DNA of 43,832 nucleotides from Treponema sp. (GCA_017534445.1 JAFXWC010000067.1:1-43832), one strand, 5' to 3'; shown: positions 24,718-31,298, numbered from the stretch's first letter. Notes: generated by a model not told the origin, from the letters alone. A program made the numbers and translations.

Positions 24718-24911
24718 GCCAACCAGTAGCAAGCCATGGATGGCGGCTTAGCAACGTGCAGAATCGCCCTGCGATTCTGCAATCTCCCGAAAATCCACGG
24801 AAGGATTTTCTCTTTCTTGCCAAACCGTAACGAGCCATGGATGGCGGCTTAGCAGCATGCAGAATCGCCCCGCGATTCTGCAATCTCCCGAAAATCCACG
24901 GAAGGATTTTC
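24718..24911. repeat. Two tandem copies of a 101-bp palindromic unit (third partial end)
   Basis: Unit 1 (24718-24811) and unit 2 (24819-24911) are offset by exactly 101 bases. Both contain GCCATGGATGGCGGCTTAGCA, a perfect 10-bp-stem hairpin GCAGAATCGC/GCGATTCTGC with a 3-base loop (CCT in one, CCC in the other), and GAAAATCC-ACGGAA-GGATTTTC. Unit 2 extends the last stem to 11 bp (CCCGAAAATCC/GGATTTTCGGG). Stems are conserved while the loop base differs, as in REP/BIME-like elements. Confidence 0.85.
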
Positions 24912-24919
24912 GGGAGCGC

Positions 24920-25015
24920 AACATACGCCGCCATGGAGGGGCGCACGAAGTGCGTTGCCTCGAAAGAGGCAATGGAGCCGAAGGGCGGAACCCCGGAACG
25001 GCGGTGGCGCAGAGG
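24920..25015. repeat. Dispersed GC-rich element, family B, copy 2
   Basis: Runs on from the 101-bp tandem units. It has CGCAC-GAA-GTGCG and GCCTC-GAAA-GAGGC hairpins (the second with a GAAA tetraloop), then GGCAATGGAGCCGAAGGGCG and CGGAACCCCGGAA, which match the reverse complement of 8850-8880. CCGCCATGG at 24928-24936 is inverted relative to CCATGGATGGCGG of the tandem units, so the two families may be one composite. Confidence 0.6.
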
Positions 25016-25120
25016 CCTGTTCTGTCGAATTAGCCAAAGAATGAATCGTAGAGCTTTAAAAAGCACCGTCCAAAAAAACAGCAACTTTCAAGTTACCCTA
25101 TAGAACAAATCCTTAAACTA

Positions 25121-25129
25121 TGCTATAAT
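25121..25129 (+). promoter_or_regulatory. Extended -10 promoter of argF
   Basis: TGCTATAAT combines a TGn extension with a perfect TATAAT (25124-25129). No good -35 lies upstream, which the extended -10 can offset. AGGAAGG precedes the argF ATG at 25179. Confidence 0.5.
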
Positions 25130-25178
25130 TTGCTTTTCAACACACGGGCTATCGCATGCCCAAGACAGGAAGGCGAAT

Positions 25179-26165
25179 ATGGCTTTAGATTTGCATGGAA
25201 GAGATTTTTTAACGCTCAGGGATTTTACTCCGGAAGAAATCATTGGTCTTTTGGATTTGGCCGCCGACTACAAGAAAAAGAAAAAAGCTGGAGAAGCGGT
25301 TGACACTTTCCGGGGAAAAAACATAGCACTTATTTTTGAAAAGACTTCCACTCGAACACGATGCTCTTTTGAAGTTGCCGCCCACGACCTTGGCATTATG
25401 ACGACATACCTTGCAGAAGGTTCCCAGATTGGAAAAAAAGAGAGCATTGCAGACACAGCAAGGGTTCTTAGCCGCATGTTTGACGGAATTGAATACCGCG
25501 GTTTTGGACAGGACATTATAGAGGAACTTGCAAAGTTTTCCAAAGTGCCGGTCTGGAACGGCCTTACAAATGAATACCACCCTACCCAGATGCTTGCCGA
25601 CATGCTTACAATCCGCGAGCACTACGGAAAGCTAAAGGGGCTAAAGCTGGTATACTTTGGAGACGCAAGGTACAACATAGGAAATTCACTCTGCGTGGTA
25701 TGCTCAAAACTGGGGCTTAACCTTGTCCTTTGCACAAACAAGAAATATTTCCCATCCGCAAAGCTTATCCAGGACTGCAAGCCTTGGCTTAACGAAAGCG
25801 GCGGTTCAATCTCTTTGGAAGAAGACATTGCAAAGGCTGTTAAAGACGCAGATATTCTCTATACAGACGTATGGGTTAGCATGGGTGAGCCAGACGAAGT
25901 GTGGGCTGAACGCATAGCAGACCTTAAGCCCTACCAGGTTACAAAGGAAGTTATGGCAATGGCAAAGCCAACCGCAATTTTTATGCACGACCTGCCCTCT
26001 TTCCACGACCTTAACACAAAGATTGGCAAGGAAATAAGCCGTAAATTTGGCATAAACGAGATGGAAGTGACCGACGAGGTTTTTGAAAGCAGCCAGTCAG
26101 TTGTTTTTGACGAAGCAGAAAACCGCATGCACACCATCAAGGCCGTAATAGCTGCCACAATATAG
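25179..26165 (+). CDS. argF: Ornithine carbamoyltransferase family protein with HDLP in place of HCLP
   Basis: Catalyses carbamoyl transfer from carbamoyl phosphate to ornithine, giving citrulline (arginine synthesis, or catabolic arginine deiminase pathway in reverse). The 328-aa length is typical. Carbamoyl-phosphate residues STRTR (57-61) and HPTQ (134-137) are intact, and the ornithine-side loop DVWVSMGE is present. The conserved HCLP motif reads HDLP, with Asp271 where the family's catalytic Cys should be, followed by the normal SFHDLNTK. Close relatives (putrescine, acetylornithine carbamoyltransferases) also use Cys there, so substrate choice or mechanism may differ. No other arginine-pathway gene is nearby. 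Assignment as OTC rests on overall similarity; argF versus arcB cannot be told apart here. Confidence 0.85.
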   Translation: MALDLHGRDFLTLRDFTPEEIIGLLDLAADYKKKKKAGEAVDTFRGKNIALIFEKTSTRTRCSFEVAAHDLGIMTTYLAEGSQIGKKESIADTARVLSRMFDGIEYRGFGQDIIEELAKFSKVPVWNGLTNEYHPTQMLADMLTIREHYGKLKGLKLVYFGDARYNIGNSLCVVCSKLGLNLVLCTNKKYFPSAKLIQDCKPWLNESGGSISLEEDIAKAVKDADILYTDVWVSMGEPDEVWAERIADLKPYQVTKEVMAMAKPTAIFMHDLPSFHDLNTKIGKEISRKFGINEMEVTDEVFESSQSVVFDEAENRMHTIKAVIAATI

Positions 26166-26281
26166 CGCTTTGGAAGGGAGACAAGAATGGAGATAATGGA
26201 AATTTCCAGTCAAATTCTCCCGAATATCCCGCATATATTGAAGTCAGAAATAAAAAATTCAAATTTCTGATTGAATTCCAG

Positions 26282-26310
26282 TTGTCAAAGGCGCAAATTG
26301 CATTTATACT
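26282..26310 (+). promoter_or_regulatory. Sigma-70-type promoter
   Basis: TTGTCA (26282-26287), 17-base spacer, TATACT (26305-26310). Predicted start near 26317, about 165 bases before the ATG of the small secreted-protein gene. Confidence 0.6.
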
Positions 26311-26315
26311 GGATT

Positions 26316-26446
26316 ATGGGTTTCCTGGAGCGAAAAATCGTTCAAGGAAGAACGGACAGGCTTTTTAATCCGTGTCAGGTGAACAAGGCCCTGGCGCAGG
26401 CTGCCGTAAAAACGGAAGCTACCGGTTAGTAAGGCCGTGCCCGCTC
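26316..26446 (+). ncRNA. Candidate structured leader or small RNA, unidentified
   Basis: Starting just after a good promoter, this stretch contains CCTGGAGCG/CGTTCAAGG (hairpin with one G.A mismatch, AAAAAT loop), ACGGA...TCCGT, and CCGT-AAAA-ACGG inside a longer GGCT...AGCT arm. GAGCG near the 5' end could also pair with CGCTC at 26440-26444 as a closing stem. I compared it in mind with SRP RNA, cyclic-di-GMP, glutamine, TPP and cobalamin riboswitches, and none fits. Confidence 0.35.
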
Positions 26447-26482
26447 TAAATAATAAAATTAAGGAAATCGAGGAAGGATTTT

Positions 26483-26920
26483 ATGAAAAAAATTATCACT
26501 GCATTATTTGTTGCGGCAGTCCTTGCAGTCGGCGCATTTGCAAAGGATTCAGCAGACTCAAGCACTCCCATCTGGGATCACGGAGACAATGTTTCCGAAT
26601 ATTCATACAGAAACGTAGGTGTATACAGAATCTTTGACCAGGCAGACTCTTACATCGTTCTTTACGAAAAGCAGAGCCTTGAAATTGGCAAGGTTGTAAT
26701 CCCCAAGGAATGGTTCAAGACATCAGCACCACGCAAGCTTGACTTCCGCCACAAGCCGGCTGGAATGGGAACATACATGACTGTAGTTTACAAGAACGGC
26801 GACTTCTACAAGGTTTTCCTTACAGTAAACCCAAAGCGCTCAGATCCTGTATGGGCCGTAGCAGACCCAAGGTCAAGGATGGAAATCACAAACGCAGAAT
26901 CTCTTGACATTGAGTTCTAA
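26483..26920 (+). CDS. Small secreted protein of unknown function (145 aa)
   Basis: The signal peptide (1-20, ending VGAFA) is followed by a 125-residue mature protein with no Cys. AGGAAGG precedes the ATG. The mature sequence (WDHGDNVSEYSYRNVGVYRIFDQADSYIVLYEKQSLEIGKVVIPKEW) suggests a compact beta-rich domain; GTYMTVVYKNGDFYKVFLTVNPKRSDPVWAV looks like two strands and a turn. I believe similar short proteins occur in other treponemes, but I know no function. It has its own promoter, a long structured leader and a strong terminator, so it is a single-gene unit, probably well expressed. Confidence 0.72.
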   Translation: MKKIITALFVAAVLAVGAFAKDSADSSTPIWDHGDNVSEYSYRNVGVYRIFDQADSYIVLYEKQSLEIGKVVIPKEWFKTSAPRKLDFRHKPAGMGTYMTVVYKNGDFYKVFLTVNPKRSDPVWAVADPRSRMEITNAESLDIEF

Positions 26921-26946
26921 TTTGAAAATTTGACTTTCCACAAATA

Positions 26947-27006
26947 CAAGCGGGAGATGCAGAATTCCAAAACATAAGTTCTGTATTTTCCGCTTGGATT
27001 TTTTTT
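26947..27006 (+). terminator. Intrinsic terminator after small secreted-protein gene
   Basis: CAAGCGG pairs with CCGCTTG and GCAGAA with TTCTGT around a small loop, followed by a run of eight T residues (26999-27006). Confidence 0.85.
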
Positions 27007-27068
27007 ACGGCAAGCGAATTCGCAAAAGCCAGACAAGCTAAATCCACAAGTTAAAAAAAGGAAAACAA

Positions 27069-28064
27069 ATGATTCTCCTTACAAAAGAACAGACAGATTC
27101 TTTTAAGTCCTTTTTGGAAGCCCATGATTCTTTTCTTGTTGCAGGGCACAAAGAACCGGACGGTGACTGCATAGCCAGCAGTCTTGGAATATCCTACATT
27201 CTAAAGCACCTTAACAAGCCCCACCTGCTCTTGAACGCAGGCCCCTTTAAGCGTACGGAAATAAAGAAATACGCAGGCCTTTTTACAAAGAACATTCCCT
27301 TTATGACAAAGCAGGAAAGCGAAAAGTGCGGGCTTATAATAGTTGACTGTTCGGAAACACAGCGTTTGGGCGAGCTTGAGGGCGAACAGGGAAGCTCCAT
27401 TTCTGGCCTGGACACATTCATTGTGGACCACCACAAGACAGCCGACACTTCCAAGCCCAACACAATAATCGATTCAACATGCCCGGCAGCGGCGCTTCTT
27501 GTACAGCAGCTCTACGAATCCATCGTGGGAAAGCCCAGCAAAGAGGAAGCGGACACACTCTTCTTTGGAATTTCTACGGACACAGGCTTTTTCCGCTACC
27601 TTAACGAAAAGGACGGAGAAGTCTTTAACGCGGCATCACGCCTTGTAGGCTCGGGTACTTCACCGCGCAGGACCTACCAGGAAATGACCGGTGGCAAGCC
27701 TTGGAACACCCGCAAGCTGCTTGGCATAATGCTAGACAGGGCCGAACTCCACTGCAACGGAAAACTGGTCACAACATACGAAAAAATAGAGGACACCCAC
27801 AAGTACGGTCAAGACGGAAGGGACAGCGACGCGCTTTACACCCTAATGCTGGCCGTGGAAGGCGTTGAAGCGGTTCTTTTCCTAAGGCAGGAGACAGAAG
27901 AAAACTGTACCGCAGGATTCCGCTCGCTTGACAAGTGCGACGTTAGCGCAATTGCCTCAAAATTCGGCGGTGGTGGCCACAAAAACGCTTCCGGTGCAAG
28001 CATTCAGGGCCGCATAGAAACCCTTCTTCCTGCAATCATCAAGGAATTCTCAAAAGTCCTATAA
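27069..28064 (+). CDS. nrnA: DHH-family nanoRNase / pAp phosphatase (NrnA type)
   Basis: A 331-aa DHH-DHHA1 protein of the NrnA group, which degrades 2-5-nt RNAs and dephosphorylates 3'-phosphoadenosine 5'-phosphate. Metal-binding motifs are present: GHKEPDGDCIASSLG (residues 26-40), DCSE near 93, the signature DHHKTAD near 118, and FFGISTDTGFFRY near 165. The DHHA1 part ends with FGGGGHKNASGA, the substrate-binding glycine loop. Length is normal. AAGGA precedes the ATG. A role in finishing RNA decay, or in pGpG turnover of cyclic-di-GMP signalling, follows from the family. Confidence 0.88.
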   Translation: MILLTKEQTDSFKSFLEAHDSFLVAGHKEPDGDCIASSLGISYILKHLNKPHLLLNAGPFKRTEIKKYAGLFTKNIPFMTKQESEKCGLIIVDCSETQRLGELEGEQGSSISGLDTFIVDHHKTADTSKPNTIIDSTCPAAALLVQQLYESIVGKPSKEEADTLFFGISTDTGFFRYLNEKDGEVFNAASRLVGSGTSPRRTYQEMTGGKPWNTRKLLGIMLDRAELHCNGKLVTTYEKIEDTHKYGQDGRDSDALYTLMLAVEGVEAVLFLRQETEENCTAGFRSLDKCDVSAIASKFGGGGHKNASGASIQGRIETLLPAIIKEFSKVL

Positions 28065-28222
28065 ATTTTAATTTCAAACTTACAAGGGGGAGGAGCCCCT
28101 CCCCTGGCCTCAGCCAGCAACAGCAAGCTGCCGCCGTCTTCGGCACACCCCACCCAGCGGGCTCAAACGCCGCCCGCAACGCCTGCTATAATTGGATTTC
28201 AAGTTCGGCACCGTCTCTTTTT

Positions 28223-28340
28223 TGCAAGAATTTAAAAGAATCTTGCAAATTCTTGCAGATTTTTAAAAGATTTTAAAAGGTTCTTGCAAATTCTTGCACT
28301 TTCTTGCAAGAATTTAAAAGCTTCTTGCAAATTCTTTTAA
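28223..28340. repeat. Array of CTTGCA and TAAAAG motifs on a 10-bp helical grid
   Basis: CTTGCA occurs at 28242, 28252, 28283, 28293, 28303 and 28324; TAAAAG at 28233, 28264, 28274 and 28315. Successive elements fall on a grid of about 10.1 bases, so all ten face the same side of the helix. Inverted TGCAAG copies sit at 28223 and 28305. Possible roles are an enhancer for the downstream sigma-54-type promoter, a regulator array or a bent-DNA site. Confidence 0.7.
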
Positions 28341-28443
28341 ATTTTTCAACCAAAACAGAGGTATTTTGCCTCATTTTTCCCCATTTTGCCCCAGAAAAGG
28401 CAATTTTCCAAAATTTTCTTCCCTTTTCCAAGGCCAAAAGAAG

Positions 28444-28460
28444 TTGGCACAAAAACTGCT
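28444..28460 (+). promoter_or_regulatory. Sigma-54 (RpoN)-type -24/-12 promoter
   Basis: TTGGCACAAAAACTGCT has the GG (28446-28447) and GC (28458-28459) pairs separated by 10 bases, as sigma-54 needs. Transcription would start near 28470, and AAGAGG (28472-28477) then lies right at the message start before ATG 28483. Confidence 0.65.
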
Positions 28461-28482
28461 TTATTATCCGCAAGAGGTTTTT

Positions 28483-29508
28483 ATGAATCAGCTAAAAGAA
28501 ATCATTGAAGAATTCAAGGAAGGAAAGACGGATCTGGAAGCAAGCGTAAGGGCTTTGGCGGAATACGTCTACAAGAACAGGCTATGGTACGGGCTCGGAA
28601 AGCTTTCCATGGACAGCCTGCACGACTTTATGGTGGCCTACATCCCCAGGCTAAAAAACGTCCTTTTAAGCTACTGCGACAACCAGGGAACATTTGAAGG
28701 CTTCCTGTATGCAAACATAAGCATGGGCATAAAGCTATGGAAAAGAAAGGCCGCCGCCCAGATGGCCCGCCAGAACTGCCTGAATTTCATCTCGCGGATG
28801 GGCCTTGAGGAAAAAGAATACGACTACCAGATGGACGAAGAATCCTGCGTTTGCGGAAGGGACGAAAGCGAAAGCCCTTCAATAGAAAAACTACGGGAAA
28901 TAAAGAAAAGGTTCCGCCCGGTAACATACGAAAACTTTAGGCACAAGGCCTATTCTGGACTTGACTATTCCCTTTTCAGCGAAAAAAAGGCCCAGGTCAT
29001 AAAAAAGACCTGCCTTGTCCTTTTTGCAAAGTGCGCCTACTATGCAGACGAAGAGCTTACCGAAAAGATTTCCGTTATAACGGAAACACCCATTGAAGAG
29101 CTTAAAATCCTAAAGCAAAAGATAATGGACGAGCTTACCCCCAGGATGGAAAGAATCAAGAAATGCCGCTGCGCAAGGGACGCATCTTTTTACTACCGCA
29201 ACAAATACATAATTGAAATGAAAAACCTGCGCGAAGACAGCTACCTTGCAAAATCCATAGAAAAAAAGATTCAGGAAAGGGGCAGGATGTGGGAGGAAAA
29301 GAACAGCAAGCTGCACGAAGACTCGCACTTTATGATTCCCGCAAACACGGCTGTAGGAAGGGTTTTGGGGATAAGCGCCAGAAAAGTAAAATATATTTTG
29401 GATTATGCGCAAAAAAACATGGACAATTTAACATTTAGGAGGTACAATAAATGCTATGAAGATTTATTTGGCAAGTGGCAACGTGAACAAAAAGCGGGAA
29501 ATGAGTGA
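28483..29508 (+). CDS. Sigma-factor-like / HTH protein of unknown role (341 aa)
   Basis: The start at 28483 is preferred over one 39 codons upstream, because AAGAGG precedes it and the sigma-54-type promoter lies between the two. I recognise no named family. Residues 17-85 (DLEASVRALAEYVYKNRLWYGLGKLSMDSLHDFMVAYIPRLKNVLLSYCDNQGTFEGFLYANISMGIKLWKRK) follow the helix pattern of sigma-70 region 2: a core helix, an acidic 'DFM' turn, an aromatic F-FL-YA segment and a final K/R-rich helix. The C-terminal PANTAVGRVLGISARKVKYILDYAQKNM (about 285-312) reads as a helix-turn-helix. A Cys-rich patch (CVCGRD, KKCRCARD) is unexplained. The 3' end overlaps rdgB by 53 bases. Function as a divergent sigma or DNA-binding regulator is inference. 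Confidence 0.6.
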   Translation: MNQLKEIIEEFKEGKTDLEASVRALAEYVYKNRLWYGLGKLSMDSLHDFMVAYIPRLKNVLLSYCDNQGTFEGFLYANISMGIKLWKRKAAAQMARQNCLNFISRMGLEEKEYDYQMDEESCVCGRDESESPSIEKLREIKKRFRPVTYENFRHKAYSGLDYSLFSEKKAQVIKKTCLVLFAKCAYYADEELTEKISVITETPIEELKILKQKIMDELTPRMERIKKCRCARDASFYYRNKYIIEMKNLREDSYLAKSIEKKIQERGRMWEEKNSKLHEDSHFMIPANTAVGRVLGISARKVKYILDYAQKNMDNLTFRRYNKCYEDLFGKWQREQKAGNE

Positions 29509-30151
29509 ATTGTTCCCCGAACACACAATTGTAACGCCAAAAGACGAGGGAATTGACTTTGATCCGGAAGAGACGGGTACAACGTTTTACGAAAACAGCC
29601 TCATAAAGGCAAGGACCCTGTATTCAATAACCGGAACACCAGTAGTAGCCGATGATTCGGGAATCTGCGTGGACGCATTGGACGGCGCACCGGGCATCTA
29701 TTCATCGCGCTATGCGGGACCGCTCTTTATGAAGGGCAAGCCGGACGGTTCAAAAATTTCCCAGGATGAGCAGAACAGAATGCTGATTGAGCAGCTCAAC
29801 CAAGCCCTTGCCAATGGTAAATTTTCATCAAATGGCAGCTCAGGGATTAAGGGAATCTTCCCCAACGGCCCCAGAAGCTGCCGCTACGTTTGCGCCATGG
29901 TGCTTTACATGGGCCCTTCCCGCCTTTACGTGGCACAGGAAACAATGGAAGGCACCCTAATAGAAGACATCAAGGACGCGCGCGGAAGCGGAGGATTCGG
30001 CTACGACCCCATTTTCTTCCTTCCGCAGTACGGAAAAACAGCCGCAGAGCTTACGGCAGACCAAAAGAATGCCATAAGCCACAGGGGCAAGGCAGCGGTT
30101 TCCTTAAGGCATCTGGTAACAGAGATTGAGGATTTTAAAGGAATTAATTAA
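29456..30151 (+). CDS. rdgB: dITP/XTP pyrophosphatase (RdgB/HAM1 family)
   Basis: Hydrolyses dITP, dXTP and ITP to monophosphates, keeping deaminated purines out of DNA. Motifs: YLASGNVNKKREM at the N-terminus, ADDSGICVDALDGAPGIYSSRYAG near residues 67-87, GSGGFGYDPIFFLP near 178, and SHRGKA near 207. At 231 aa it is longer than typical (about 197 aa) because of an insert near residues 90-130 (FMKGKPDGSKISQDEQNRM...SSNGSSGIKG). A strong AGGAGG lies at 29437-29442, 13 bases before the ATG. A two-codon ORF (ATG CTA TGA, 29451-29459) lies at ideal distance from it and overlaps the rdgB ATG. The gene lies partly inside the 3' end of the upstream gene. Confidence 0.9.
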   Translation: MKIYLASGNVNKKREMSELFPEHTIVTPKDEGIDFDPEETGTTFYENSLIKARTLYSITGTPVVADDSGICVDALDGAPGIYSSRYAGPLFMKGKPDGSKISQDEQNRMLIEQLNQALANGKFSSNGSSGIKGIFPNGPRSCRYVCAMVLYMGPSRLYVAQETMEGTLIEDIKDARGSGGFGYDPIFFLPQYGKTAAELTADQKNAISHRGKAAVSLRHLVTEIEDFKGIN

Positions 30152-30177
30152 TTTTTGCATTTTTTTTGATTTTTTTT
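30152..30177 (+). promoter_or_regulatory. Phased T-tracts upstream of flaB promoter
   Basis: Runs of five, eight and eight T residues (30152-30156, 30160-30167, 30170-30177) are spaced about one helical turn apart and end 11 bases before the flaB -35. Such tracts bend DNA or act as an UP element. Confidence 0.5.
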
Positions 30178-30188
30178 GAAAAAAGTGC

Positions 30189-30217
30189 TAAAGTTATTAA
30201 TCGATAGTACCGAAAAT
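30189..30217 (+). promoter_or_regulatory. Sigma-28-type promoter of first flaB gene
   Basis: TAAAGTTA (30189-30196) and CCGAAAAT (30210-30217) resemble TAAAGTTT-N11-GCCGATAA, one base longer than the classical spacing. It gives a leader of about 150 bases. Confidence 0.6.
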
Positions 30218-30274
30218 AAAGAACGAAGAACCATAGCTGCTCAACTTCGTAGAAGATAACGGCTAGGTCTTCAC

Positions 30275-30321
30275 GTAAAAGATTGCAGATGTAGCCTTGT
30301 AATGCAGATGTAATCTTTTAC
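30275..30321 (+). promoter_or_regulatory. Long hairpin in flaB leader
   Basis: GTAAAAGATT (30275-30284) and AATCTTTTAC (30312-30321) form a perfect 10-bp stem. The loop carries GCAGATGTA twice (30285-30293 and 30304-30312). Confidence 0.6.
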
Positions 30322-30326
30322 ATCCG

Positions 30327-30344
30327 GGCAAAAAGGATTTTGCC
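30327..30344 (+). promoter_or_regulatory. Candidate CsrA-binding hairpin in flaB leader
   Basis: GGCAAAAAGGATTTTGCC folds into a perfect 7-bp stem with an AGGA tetraloop, presenting GGA as in known high-affinity CsrA sites. A second GGA-rich site, GGAGGA (30360-30365), is the flaB ribosome-binding site 16 bases downstream, matching the two-site layout of the Bacillus hag leader. Confidence 0.65.
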
Positions 30345-30372
30345 TGAACATAATTCCATGGAGGAAAAAATT

Positions 30373-31233
30373 ATGGTAATCAACCACAACATGTCCGCAA
30401 TGTTCGCCAACCGTTCTTTGGGAGTAACAAACGTTTCTCTTCAGAAGGATATGGAAAAGCTTTCTTCTGGCGAAAAAATCAACCGCGCAGGCGACGATGC
30501 ATCAGGATTGGCAGTATCTGAAAAGATGAGAAGCCAGATCCGCGGCTTGAACAGAGCTTCTAGGAACGCAGCTGATGGTATCTCTTTCATCCAGACAACA
30601 GAAGGTTATCTGCAGGAAACAACAGACATCATCCAGAGAATCCGTGAACTCGCAGTTCAGTCAAGCAACGGTATCTACACTGATGAAGACCGCATGCAGA
30701 TTCAGGTTGAAGTAAGCGCACTCGTTGCAGAAGTAGACCGCATTGCTTCCCACGCACAGTTCAACGGCATGAACATGCTCACTGGACGTTTTGCAAAAGA
30801 AACAGGTGAAAACAGCGTAACAGCTTCTATGTGGCTCCACATTGGTGCAAACATGGACCAGCGCACACAGGTTTTCATCGGAACAATGACAGCATCTGCT
30901 CTCGGCGTACGCGAACTTGGCACAGAAGAAATCATGACAATTGCAACACCGGAAGATGCCAACCGCGCAATCGGTACACTCGATGAAGCTCTGAAAAAGA
31001 TCAACAAACAGCGTGCTGACCTTGGTGCTTACCAGAACCGCCTTGAATATGCCGTAAAGGGACTTGACGTAGCTGCTGAAAATACACAGGCATCTGAATC
31101 AAGAATCCGCGATACAGACATGGCTTCTCAGATGGTTCAGTTCACCAAGAACCAGATACTCACACAGGCAGGAACAGCAATGCTCGCTCAGGCTAACAGC
31201 CAGAGCCAGACAGTATTGTCATTACTCCAGTAG
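30373..31233 (+). CDS. flaB: Periplasmic flagellin FlaB, first copy
   Basis: A 286-aa core flagellin of the periplasmic filament. The ATG at 30373 is chosen because GGAGGA lies eight bases upstream and the protein then begins [14 protein letters not shown], the treponemal FlaB start. The N-terminal D0/D1 helices ([31 protein letters not shown], residues about 33-63) and C-terminal D1/D0 helices ([39 protein letters not shown], ending QTVLSLLQ) are canonical; the middle domain is short, as in other spirochaetes. Export is through the flagellar type III system. Expression is probably from the sigma-28-type promoter with CsrA control of translation. Glycosylation by a Maf enzyme is plausible. 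The second copy follows at 31570. Confidence 0.97.
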   Translation: MVINHNMSAMFANRSLGVTNVSLQKDMEKLSSGEKINRAGDDASGLAVSEKMRSQIRGLNRASRNAADGISFIQTTEGYLQETTDIIQRIRELAVQSSNGIYTDEDRMQIQVEVSALVAEVDRIASHAQFNGMNMLTGRFAKETGENSVTASMWLHIGANMDQRTQVFIGTMTASALGVRELGTEEIMTIATPEDANRAIGTLDEALKKINKQRADLGAYQNRLEYAVKGLDVAAENTQASESRIRDTDMASQMVQFTKNQILTQAGTAMLAQANSQSQTVLSLLQ

Positions 31234-31244
31234 TGTAGTATAAT

Positions 31245-31298
31245 AATCAGTAGGCCATATAGGGAAAAGAGTAAAATCTTTTCCCTAACCTGCTGACT
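31245..31298 (+). terminator. Large stem-loop after first flaB gene
   Basis: An inner perfect stem AGGGAAAAGA/TCTTTTCCCT (31261-31286) sits within an outer arm (31245-31254 with 31289-31298). There is no T-run, so it may stabilise the flaB mRNA end or pause polymerase instead of ending transcription cleanly. Confidence 0.5.

Larger units (their letters stand above)
26166..26482. other. Spacer with strong promoter and probable structured RNA
   Basis: No gene seen. The first 115 bases look plain. A good promoter (26282-26310) is followed by a GC-rich, hairpin-rich stretch to about 26445, then an AT-rich segment and the AGGAAGG of the next gene. Confidence 0.6.
28065..28482. other. Long spacer: GC-rich hairpins, 10-bp-phased motif array, sigma-54-type promoter
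   Basis: 418 bases without a credible gene; the open reading that starts at 28366 continues into the next gene but lacks a ribosome-binding site. It begins with a GGGGAGG/CCTCCCC hairpin and a GC-rich stretch, continues with the phased array at 28223-28340, then an AT-rich tract, and ends with the promoter at 28444-28460. Confidence 0.7.

Noticed and set aside
24485..25084. Minus-strand frame of nearly 200 codons across the 101-bp repeats
   Set aside because: It spans the end of a real plus-strand gene and the palindromic repeats, and its internal protein repeats merely reflect the DNA duplication.
26316..26446. SRP RNA, glutamine riboswitch or cyclic-di-GMP riboswitch
   Set aside because: GTCAGGT and CGTTCA...ACGGA fragments resemble parts of these, but the GGAAG loop of SRP, the GACGGAAGUAGG of the glutamine RNA and the cyclic-di-GMP core are missing.
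28223..28340. CRISPR array reading of the short repeats
   Set aside because: Units are 6-8 bases spaced one helical turn apart, with no unique spacers of about 30 bases and no cas genes.
28366..28482. Upstream start of the sigma-like gene at 28366
   Set aside because: No ribosome-binding site, and the added residues are translated from AT-rich spacer overlapping the sigma-54-type promoter. The start at 28483 has AAGAGG.
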